From positions 1 through 12,681 of the forward strand of contig QEXZ01000034.1 of NCBI GenBank assembly GCA_003160755.1: a stretch of DNA of 12,681 nucleotides, given 5' to 3'. Position numbers and translations under genes: made by a program. The notes under the pieces were generated by a model. The model made no database searches and had not been told where the DNA came from. It saw only the letters and a list, made by a program, of their open reading frames with translations. The stretch comes from Methanomicrobiales archaeon. GTDB lineage: Archaea; Halobacteriota; Syntropharchaeia; Alkanophagales; Methanospirareceae. Shown here in pieces: positions 1-5,437 of this stretch. Numbering within the stretch: the first letter of the stretch is position 1; each line of letters begins with the position of its first letter.

Positions 1-24
1 CTGGATTTAGTTTATCATTGATAA

Positions 25-159
25 CTAAATAACCGAAATGTGTGGTTGATAGACCGAGGCGATATTGCGGCACTGAGCAAGCTTGCAGCCGAAGTTACGG
101 AGATACCAACGATGCATGAACAGGAGGCGGATTTGTTCGAGGAGATACTGGCGTCGTAG
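25..159 (+). pseudogene. possible C-terminal remnant of an unidentified gene
   Basis: An open frame runs from after two in-frame stops (19-24) to a TAG at 157-159. It has the look of real protein: acidic, amphipathic, with the segment IDRGDIAALSKLAAE near its middle and an end rich in Glu (EADLFEEILAS). The only plausible start is GTG at 40, and no Shine-Dalgarno site precedes it. The two stops immediately upstream suggest either a frameshifted gene tail entering from the left or a short decayed piece. I do not recognise the family. It could also be a chance open frame; confidence is low. Confidence 0.25.
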
Positions 160-501
160 CGGGACTGGATGAAAAAATAAGGACTTGTGGGTAAACCCTT
201 ATAGAATTTTTTGGGGATAGTAGTGACCAACCACACTCCAAAACTCTCTCTTTTTATCTTTATCAACAACTATTTATATTGCAACGTTTTACCGGTAAAA
301 AAAATGTGCATGATAAATAAGGGGGGCGATAAAGAGAGGATGGTGGAAAGAGGAATTTTTGAGGATGTAGAAAGTTTATCCATAGTAAGTATATATGACA
401 TAACTTCACATATAATACAATATGGAAGGATATTACGGCATTAAGTTCGGATATACTGAAGTTAGCGGCCATATTACTTGGCTCTAAAAGGAGGACATAT
501 C
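160..501 (+). other. AT-rich spacer with several TATA-like boxes and one candidate small ORF
   Basis: No well-supported gene is seen here. A good archaeal TATA-like box (TTTATATT, 273-280) places a transcription start near 300-304. An ATG at 304 opens a 46-codon frame ending at 444, so a leaderless micropeptide beginning MCMINKGGDK is possible but unproven. Further TATA-like stretches lie at about 390-398 and 408-416 and could serve the downstream nuclease gene. A second tiny frame (422-487) has no support beyond its length. The region is likely the promoter and leader of the gene starting at 502. Confidence 0.4.
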
Positions 502-1740
502 ATGAATGAAATAACTCTGTTTGCGGAAAGTGATCTGCCTGTAGATGTGGATGCCATAGTTTTTCACCTAAATCAGCTATGCAAACACACGAAATTCAAA
601 AAAGGAAAATCTGTTCTGGAATTCCATGAGACGACCATAGTTCACCCCAAGTCATACCATAATTTGGACAGAGCAATCGTTGAAGATGCCAAAGAGGATC
701 TATTTGCCATACTGTTAACCACTAAGCCGTACGACAACAATTATTTCTTCCAGACATCAGATAATCTGATGATTCTTTCATTTTCTGGCTGGCATTATCT
801 AACTGATCTTTCAATGAACAACGGACTCGTCTATTTCATCGCAGATATGCTCGCCCTAAAGATTGACAATTCATATCGTCATCAAGATGTTACGGGCTGT
901 ATCTATGACTTTGGATGGGACAAGACCGCCGTTGACATCGGTATGCGGTTGGCTAGCATTTGCCCAAGGTGTCTGACTAGAATTTCCAGCAAGAAGCTGA
1001 GCAGAATCCAAACTGAGACACTTATGGATCTTCGAAAAATACTCAACGACTTAGGATCAGCTTCAAAATGGAACCGAGATATTATCGACCATTGGGAGGA
1101 ACAAATTAGTGAGAAGAAAAGCGAACCTAGGCCGGAAGAAACATCTAACATATTGATGCAGAACGACTTCATACCAGAGAAGGACGAAAATAGCGATATA
1201 AATATCATACGGAGTCGCATCGACAAGTTGTGCAGATATTATCGGGAACTGACAGACAGAGGAATTGCTGATGATAAGAAAGGAGAGATTTTTGAAGAAT
1301 TTTCGAAGTACTTCTTTGGTCTCATTAGGGGGTGGCGTGTGATTGAATCAAATGCGAACTTGAAGGATTGCGAGATTGATATCATATATGACATCTCCGA
1401 AGGACCTGAGATACTTAGACAGAGGATGGGAGACAATATCTATGTAGAGTGCAAAAATCGAAGTAAGAAATCAGATGCCAGAGATATAAGTCACTTCATT
1501 ATGAACCTCAAGAGCAGAGGATTGAAATCAGGGATATTCTTCTCCTATAGTGGCATAACAGGATATAGGCCCGACAACTGGCGGAATATCGATGCAGCCT
1601 ATAAGAGAATCATTGACGTTTATAGACAAGAAAAAATCCAAGTTCTACCAATGGTTGCGAGGGACATAGAGGTCATAAGAAATGGTGAAAATCTCGTGGA
1701 GCATCTTCATGAGCTTTTAAATCGATTTGTTAGGGTGTAG
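502..1740 (+). CDS. PD-(D/E)XK (Mrr-like) nuclease-domain protein with novel N-terminal domain
   Basis: I start the gene at ATG 502 (412 aa) because AAAGGAGG at 487-494 sits just ahead of it; the TTG at 478 would put that site inside the gene. The C-terminal part, about residues 255-412, reads as a restriction-endonuclease fold. It has a helix with GEIFEEF (Glu262), then EIDII (Asp293), then the strand YVECK (Glu316, Lys318), matching the E...D...ExK pattern of Mrr/type IV-like nucleases. Residues 1-205 form a separate domain I cannot name. It holds a conserved-looking stretch with His127, GCIYDF (Cys133), a DK pair, GMR and ICPRC (Cys154, Cys157), which could bind a metal. A charged linker (about 200-235) joins the two. 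The gene stands alone, with no methylase or helicase beside it. A role in DNA defence is inference from the fold; a repair or mobile-element function is equally possible. Confidence 0.75.
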   Translation: MNEITLFAESDLPVDVDAIVFHLNQLCKHTKFKKGKSVLEFHETTIVHPKSYHNLDRAIVEDAKEDLFAILLTTKPYDNNYFFQTSDNLMILSFSGWHYLTDLSMNNGLVYFIADMLALKIDNSYRHQDVTGCIYDFGWDKTAVDIGMRLASICPRCLTRISSKKLSRIQTETLMDLRKILNDLGSASKWNRDIIDHWEEQISEKKSEPRPEETSNILMQNDFIPEKDENSDINIIRSRIDKLCRYYRELTDRGIADDKKGEIFEEFSKYFFGLIRGWRVIESNANLKDCEIDIIYDISEGPEILRQRMGDNIYVECKNRSKKSDARDISHFIMNLKSRGLKSGIFFSYSGITGYRPDNWRNIDAAYKRIIDVYRQEKIQVLPMVARDIEVIRNGENLVEHLHELLNRFVRV

Positions 1741-1912
1741 TAGGTGAGAACGTAAATGACCTACGTCGTACGGGTGCTAACCGTGTGTGTCGGGTTCAAC
1801 GTTAGACAACATAACCCTGCCTAAAAAGTTTTCAGCTTTGAACTTAGAACTATCCTATATGAGTCCCCAAAAACCTATTATGCCCACAATTTTTCTGAAA
1901 AAAAATCTCAAA
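1740..1912. other. spacer with weak hairpins after the nuclease gene
   Basis: Right at the stop codon, GTAGGT (1740-1745) can pair with ACCTAC (1759-1764) across a 13-base loop. A second, weaker set (CTAAC with GTTAG, and GGGTT with AACCC) lies between about 1778 and 1825. No T-run follows closely, so these are only candidate 3' end structures. The rest of the spacer shows nothing I can name. Confidence 0.3.
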
Positions 1913-1925
1913 TAGTTTTATAAGA
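1913..1925 (+). promoter_or_regulatory. TATA-like promoter of guaAB
   Basis: The run TAGTTTTATAAG contains a TATA-like box (TTTTATAA) whose centre near 1919 predicts a transcription start at about 1944-1948. That leaves a short leader carrying the strong Shine-Dalgarno site GAGGAGGG (1952-1959) ahead of ATG 1973. The predicted start also argues against translation from the upstream TTG at 1946. Confidence 0.55.
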
Positions 1926-1972
1926 AGATAGCAGACATTAAAGTATTGGTTGAGGAGGGTAAAAAGAAAAAA

Positions 1973-2905
1973 ATGTTTGAGCCGGAGAAATTTATAGAAA
2001 GACAGGTAGATAAGGTAAAAGGGACAATTGGAGAGGGGAAGGCGGTCATAGCGGTTTCAGGTGGGGTTGATTCCACCGTTTGTGCAGTGCTCACGCATCG
2101 TGCGGTAGGAGACCGATTGGTAGCGGTTTTCATTGACGATGGATTAATGCGCGAAGGTGAAGCAGAACAAGTAATGAACTTTTTCGAGGCGAGGAATATG
2201 AATGCAAGGCGGGTTGATGCCGCAGATGAGTTTTTTGATGCCTTAAAAGGAATTGTTGATCCCGAGGAGAAGAGAAAAGCGTTTAGAAACACGTTCTACG
2301 GTGTCCTCGCAAGGGTTGTGCGAGAGGAGAATGCTAATTGTTTAGTGCAGGGGACAATAGCAGCAGACGTTGCTGAAACGGTGAAAGGAATCAAGACACA
2401 GCACAACATTCTTGAACAGATAGGTATTGACCCGGGAAGCTATGGACTAACGATTGTTGAACCTCTGAGGGAGATATACAAACCAGAGGTAAGAGAAGTT
2501 GCCAGAAGTTTAGAGGTGCCCGCAGAGTTTTCGGAGCGCCCACCTTTCCCCGGTCCTGGACTTGCTACGAGGGTACTTGGTGAAGTGACGCCTGAACGTG
2601 TAGAGATAGAAAGAAGAGCTACGAAGATAGTAGAAGAGGAAACTTCTGATGTCGAGTCATTCCAGAGCATGGCGGTTTTGATGAACGACAGGGCTACCGG
2701 GATAAGAGAAGGTAAAAGAGCGTATGGCTACATAATTGTCGTTAGACTAGTCGAAAGCAAGGATGCCATTACGGCAGAGGCGGTTAATGTGCCCTGGGAG
2801 GTCTTAAAGAGGATAGGTAAGAGGATTACGACGGAGATTCCGGAAGTTGTGCACGTGCTTTATTCGCTAACGGATAAGCCACCGGCAACGATAGAATTTC
2901 AATAG
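1973..2905 (+). CDS. guaAB: GMP synthase subunit B (ATP pyrophosphatase, archaeal split type)
   Basis: This subunit adenylates XMP with ATP and then accepts ammonia to make GMP, the last step of guanine nucleotide synthesis. In archaea the glutaminase is a separate protein, and it is not encoded in this window. The start at ATG 1973 gives 310 aa, the usual size, and begins MFEPEKF as in relatives; a TTG at 1946 would only add residues translated from the ribosome-binding region. The PP-loop SGGVDST is at residues 29-35. Further conserved stretches are the GTIAADV region, the FPGPGLATR block in the middle, and the C-terminal dimerisation domain ending in KPPATIEFQ. No residue I know to be essential is missing. 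The gene has its own TATA box and is followed by a palindromic repeat, so it is probably monocistronic. Confidence 0.95.
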   Translation: MFEPEKFIERQVDKVKGTIGEGKAVIAVSGGVDSTVCAVLTHRAVGDRLVAVFIDDGLMREGEAEQVMNFFEARNMNARRVDAADEFFDALKGIVDPEEKRKAFRNTFYGVLARVVREENANCLVQGTIAADVAETVKGIKTQHNILEQIGIDPGSYGLTIVEPLREIYKPEVREVARSLEVPAEFSERPPFPGPGLATRVLGEVTPERVEIERRATKIVEEETSDVESFQSMAVLMNDRATGIREGKRAYGYIIVVRLVESKDAITAEAVNVPWEVLKRIGKRITTEIPEVVHVLYSLTDKPPATIEFQ

Positions 2906-2911
2906 GATAGC

Positions 2912-2984
2912 AACCACTAAGCCCTTACAGGGCTTGCGGGGTCAACGGGGCGGAGCCCCGTTAGATTACACAGATTCTCACAAG
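2912..2984 (+). repeat. double-hairpin extragenic repeat, copy A
   Basis: This starts 6 bases after the guaAB stop. It begins AACCAC (2912-2917). The first hairpin is AAGCCC (2919-2924) / GGGCTT (2930-2935). The second is a perfect 8-bp stem, AACGGGGC (2944-2951) / GCCCCGTT (2955-2962), with a 3-base loop. A tail at 2964-2984 (starting GATTACACAG) matches 4342-4362 at 20 of 21 bases. The hairpin module recurs on the opposite strand at 8753-8791. Its position after a stop codon fits a transcript-end or mRNA-stabilising structure, but a repeat copied in either orientation suggests a REP- or MITE-like element. Confidence 0.75.
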
Positions 2985-2985
2985 A

Positions 2986-2994
2986 TGTATAAAT
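2986..2994 (+). promoter_or_regulatory. TATA box of hisF
   Basis: The box TATAAA (2988-2993) lies directly after repeat copy A. It predicts a transcription start near 3015-3020, leaving a leader of about 20-25 bases with a GGAGA ribosome-binding site at 3030-3034 before ATG 3041. This gives hisF a promoter separate from guaAB. Confidence 0.55.
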
Positions 2995-3040
2995 GGAGAA
3001 AAAAATAAATAAAATCACAAACTAAAATAGGAGAACTGAA

Positions 3041-3850
3041 ATGACAAAAAGGATTATACCATGCCTTGATACAACATTCGATGAGCAGGGTAAAGCAGTG
3101 GTTGTTAAGGGAATAGAGTTTGAGAAACTCAAGTATGCTGGCGACCCGGTCGAACTAGCAAAGCGATACGATGCGCAGGGAGCGGATGAACTCGTTTTTC
3201 TCGACATATCCGCATCCGTCGGGAGAAGGGACACGATGGTCTCAATGGTAGAGAAGATAGCAGAGCAAGTATCCATTCCTTTATGCGTAGGAGGCGGGAT
3301 AAAGAGCATAGAAGATTTTGAAAAGGTGTTTGATGCAGGCGCGGATAAGATAGGCGCGAATACCGCAGCAGTTAAGAACCCAGAGCTGATAAAAGAGGCT
3401 GCAGAGAAGTTTGGAAATCGTATCGTGGTTGCAATTGACTGCAAGCGGAAGTTTGAGGATAAGGAGGGTAAAATACGAGTACAACTGGAAGACGGAAAAA
3501 GTGCCTGGTACGATGTCGTAATCTACGGAGGGCGTGAGTACACCGGAATTGATGCGATAAAGTGGGCGAAGGAGGTGCAGACGCTCGGTGCTGCGGAGAT
3601 ATTGCTGACTTCTAAGGATAGGGATGGTACAACAGACGGCTATGACATACCCATTACAAAAGCAATTGCTGAAGCTGTGGACATTCCTGTAATTGCTTCC
3701 GGTGGTGTCGGAACTTTAGAGCACATTTACGAGGGTTTTGTTAATGGCGCGGATGCATGCCTGGCAGCGAGTATTTTCCATTACGGGACATACACGGTTG
3801 GTGAGATAAAGGATTATCTGAGGGAGAAAGGGATTTCGATAAGGCTATGA
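3041..3850 (+). CDS. hisF: Imidazole glycerol phosphate synthase cyclase subunit HisF
   Basis: HisF, with its glutaminase partner HisH, converts PRFAR and ammonia to imidazole glycerol phosphate (histidine synthesis) and AICAR (returned to purine synthesis). The 269-residue (beta/alpha)8 barrel shows the N-terminal strand RIIPCLD with catalytic Asp10 and the mid-barrel strand VVAIDCKRK with catalytic Asp133. It also has the phosphate-binding loops CVGGGI (about 82-87) and IASGGVG (about 218-224). Residues 136-158 are an insert (FEDKEGKIRVQLEDGK and around) beyond the compact bacterial form; I believe other archaeal HisF proteins carry it too. The start is fixed by GGAGA at 3030-3034. No other his gene is next to it, so it is not part of a his operon here. 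Confidence 0.96.
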   Translation: MTKRIIPCLDTTFDEQGKAVVVKGIEFEKLKYAGDPVELAKRYDAQGADELVFLDISASVGRRDTMVSMVEKIAEQVSIPLCVGGGIKSIEDFEKVFDAGADKIGANTAAVKNPELIKEAAEKFGNRIVVAIDCKRKFEDKEGKIRVQLEDGKSAWYDVVIYGGREYTGIDAIKWAKEVQTLGAAEILLTSKDRDGTTDGYDIPITKAIAEAVDIPVIASGGVGTLEHIYEGFVNGADACLAASIFHYGTYTVGEIKDYLREKGISIRL

Positions 3851-3945
3851 TTTTAACCTCTTAAAAAACGAAAATCTATCAGGATAAGATTATGGCGACT
3901 GGAGAAGAAAACAAAAACTTTTTAAGTTGTTCCTAAGAATAATAA

Positions 3946-4041
3946 TATACTTTGAAAATTTACAAAAAAGACAAGCTTGCACTTATCCTCTCAGCACGGG
4001 ATATGACACATGGAGAACGGAGAAGATATGAGCAAAAATAG
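3946..4041 (+). pseudogene. truncated BrnT-like toxin, C-terminal remnant
   Basis: In the frame overlapping the start of the antitoxin gene, an open stretch after stops at 3940-3945 encodes about 31 residues ending LSARDMTHGERRRYEQK. I recognise this as the C-terminal signature of the BrnT RNase toxin family (PF04365), whose members usually end in a similar ISAR...ERRRYE pattern and are about 90 residues long. Nothing in the 95 bases upstream in any frame resembles the missing N-terminal two thirds. Its stop at 4039-4041 lies 14 bases inside the antitoxin gene, the usual toxin-antitoxin overlap. The N-terminal loss probably disables the toxin. This is homology by eye; a profile search would settle it. 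Confidence 0.65.
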
Positions 4042-4291
4042 AAGTTCTATATCAAAAGCAGAGAGCTATAAAGAAATTGGCGACTTTTGGGACACACATG
4101 ACCTTGCCGATTACTGGGATAAAACCAAATTAGTTGAATTTGAGATAGATATCCAATCAGAGGTAACGTACTATGCTGTTGACAAAGAATTGTCGGCAAA
4201 GATCCGTGCTATTGCCAAACAACATGGTGTATCTCCGGATACACTGCTAAATTTGTGGGCTCAAGAGAAGTTGCAGGAACAAGCGACTTGA
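4028..4291 (+). CDS. CopG/BrnA-type antitoxin (PF12441-like), orphaned
   Basis: The 87-residue protein has the hallmark N-terminal stretch FWDTHDLADYWDKT followed by an EFEIDI strand. It ends with a ribbon-helix-helix-like segment (about residues 50-85: VDKELSAKIRAIAKQHGVSPDTLLNLWAQEKL). This fits the CopG-family antitoxins that pair with BrnT toxins: the C-terminal part would bind operator DNA as a dimer and the N-terminal part the toxin. I choose ATG 4028 because GGAG at 4019-4022 is well spaced; an ATG at 4010 would add six residues. The partner toxin survives only as a C-terminal stub that overlaps the start. The antitoxin may therefore be a relic, or kept as an antidote or repressor acting on related systems elsewhere. 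Confidence 0.75.
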   Translation: MSKNRSSISKAESYKEIGDFWDTHDLADYWDKTKLVEFEIDIQSEVTYYAVDKELSAKIRAIAKQHGVSPDTLLNLWAQEKLQEQAT

Positions 4292-4331
4292 TTTGCGGTT
4301 GTAGTGAAACATATTCAAGCCAAAAAGAATA

Positions 4332-4362
4332 TTAACCACGAGATTACACAGATTTTCACAAG
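4332..4362 (+). repeat. AACCAC-type dispersed repeat, short copy without hairpins
   Basis: The copy begins AACCACGAG (4334-4342), and its second part (4342-4362) matches 2964-2984 at 20 of 21 bases. The first part also matches 8662-8670 exactly. It lacks the GC-rich double hairpin seen in copies A and B, so the family looks modular. It lies in the spacer between the antitoxin and the ATPase remnant; the rest of that spacer shows only promoter-like AT-rich sequence. Confidence 0.65.
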
Positions 4363-4410
4363 GGCACAACAACAGGGATTTGATTTTAGGATATAGCGGT
4401 GCCCGAAAAA

Positions 4411-4420
4411 GTTAAATATT
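4411..4420 (+). promoter_or_regulatory. TATA-like box ahead of the ATPase remnant
   Basis: GTTAAATATT is centred about 24 bases before ATG 4440, a spacing expected for a leaderless archaeal transcript. A second AT-rich stretch (TATATAATT, 4431-4439) lies too close to the start to act as its TATA box. The promoter has outlived the gene it served. Confidence 0.4.
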
Positions 4421-4439
4421 AGGACACTATTATATAATT

Positions 4440-4749
4440 ATGGAAATCATAGATTTTAACCCGTGGTGGGAAACCAGAGCAATAGATAGGGATACCGCGT
4501 CAATGAAGAGGCGCGACCTTTTTCCAACGCTTAAGGAAAGCTTAGAAGCGCGATTTATTAAAAAATAAGGAGAGAATAAATAAAAGGGATTTGAAGGGCT
4601 TACTTAAATTCTGCTCAATCGCGGGAATAAAAGAGGGGTTTGTTGTTAGCCGTGGTGGTGATGAAAGAAGCATAGAGGCAGACGGGGTTAGAATAGAAAT
4701 AGTGCCGGTAAGCAGATTTTTATCTGTGCAAAAAATAATGATTATTTAA
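4440..4749 (+). pseudogene. archaeal AAA-type ATPase (DUF4143 family) with its centre deleted
   Basis: Two fragments in different frames look like the ends of one ATP-binding protein of the COG1373/DUF4143 kind. The first (4440-4568, 42 codons) has the typical N-terminus with DFNPWW and KRRDLFPTL and stops just where the Walker A loop would follow. The second (about 4576-4749) has the typical C-terminus: KRDLKGLLKFC, then IKEGFVVSRGG and a final basic/hydrophobic stretch. The whole nucleotide-binding core and middle domain, roughly 1 kb judging from family length, are missing. Short A-rich sequence marks the junction (4558-4587). The remnant cannot encode a working ATPase. The family is recognised from memory of its conserved ends, not from a search. 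Confidence 0.7.
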
Positions 4750-4766
4750 TACAGAGGTAAAAGACA

Positions 4767-5042
4767 ATGATAAAAGAATGGAGGGATTTTATCAAATCAG
4801 ACCCGGCAGTGATGATGGGCAAGCCAGTGATTACAGGCACGAGGGTCACAGTGGAATTAATATTGGAAAAGCTTGCAGCAGGTGAAACTGTTGAGCAAAT
4901 ACTAGATGAGCATCCTCGTCTGACAAAGGAGGGAGTTTATGCCGCACTTGCTTTTGCATCCGAGGCGTTGCGGGCAGATGTGGTTTACCCTACTAAAGTT
5001 GAGAGGAATGCAGGAGTGAAGACAAGTGAAGTTCCTGGCTGA
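4767..5042 (+). CDS. DUF433 antitoxin-like protein of a DUF433/DUF5615 module
   Basis: The 91-residue protein matches the DUF433 pattern (PF04255). Near residues 17-30 is the signature MGKPVITGTRVTV, followed by LILEKLAAGETVEQILDEHPRLTKEGVYAALAF, which forms the helix-turn-helix-like core. Such proteins usually sit directly before a DUF5615 PIN-like protein, as here, and are taken to be the antitoxin and DNA-binding partner. GAGGT at 4755-4759 precedes ATG 4767 by seven bases. The C-terminus (ending KTSEVPG) overlaps the next gene by 17 bases, so the two are translationally coupled. It probably represses its own promoter, though I see no clear operator. Confidence 0.85.
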   Translation: MIKEWRDFIKSDPAVMMGKPVITGTRVTVELILEKLAAGETVEQILDEHPRLTKEGVYAALAFASEALRADVVYPTKVERNAGVKTSEVPG

Positions 5043-5388
5043 CGAATGTGTGGACAGACAAATAGTGGACCGACTCAGACAGGAAGGTTATGAGGTGCTG
5101 TATGTTGTAGAGATGGAGCCGGGGATTTCCGATGATGTGGTGCTGAGTCTTGCAAATCTGAAGGAATCAATTCTGTTGACAGCAGATAAGGACTTTGGAG
5201 ATTTGATATTTCGTCAAGGTAAGATTGCCAAAGGAGTTGTTCTTGTCAGACTTGCTGGACTCTCCCCCGAAGTCAAAGCAGAAGTAGTTGCAAATGCTAT
5301 CAGAGAGCATGCAGAGGAACTCCTACAGGCATTTACGGTAATCACACCTGCAACCGTCAGGATAAGAGGGAAAATTTCACAACGCTGA
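5026..5388 (+). CDS. DUF5615 PIN-like toxin candidate (Mut7-C-type fold)
   Basis: The 120-residue protein has the DUF5615 pattern (PF18480). It starts MKFLADECVD with acidic residues Asp6, Glu7 and Asp10; then come GISDD (Asp36, Asp37) and ILLTADKDFGDL (Asp54, Asp56, Asp59). These acidic positions form the expected metal site of a PIN-like RNase. The start is GTG 5026, supported by GGAGTG at 5013-5018 inside the preceding gene; it overlaps DUF433 by 17 bases. All acidic residues expected are present, so it looks active. RNase activity is the accepted prediction for the family rather than something this sequence proves. The pair lies directly upstream of carB, 49 bases away on the same strand, so read-through into carB is possible. 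Confidence 0.85.
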   Translation: MKFLADECVDRQIVDRLRQEGYEVLYVVEMEPGISDDVVLSLANLKESILLTADKDFGDLIFRQGKIAKGVVLVRLAGLSPEVKAEVVANAIREHAEELLQAFTVITPATVRIRGKISQR

Positions 5389-5437
5389 TGTCAAGAAAAC
5401 ATTTTTTAGAATCAAAAATATTTTGGAAAACAAGAAA

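Noticed and set aside
211..444. Open frame of 77 codons from 211
   Set aside because: It begins upstream of the TATA-like box at 273-280 and has no ribosome-binding site; only the part from ATG 304 is even arguable.
263..472. Minus-strand frame of 69 codons
   Set aside because: The composition is like reverse-read AT-rich spacer; no start signals and it lies opposite promoter sequence.
1778..1825. GTTAGAC core and nearby CTAAC, resembling integron attC recombination sites
   Set aside because: The two arms are only about 30 bases apart, shorter than known attC sites; the outer arm matches poorly and there is no integrase or cassette array.
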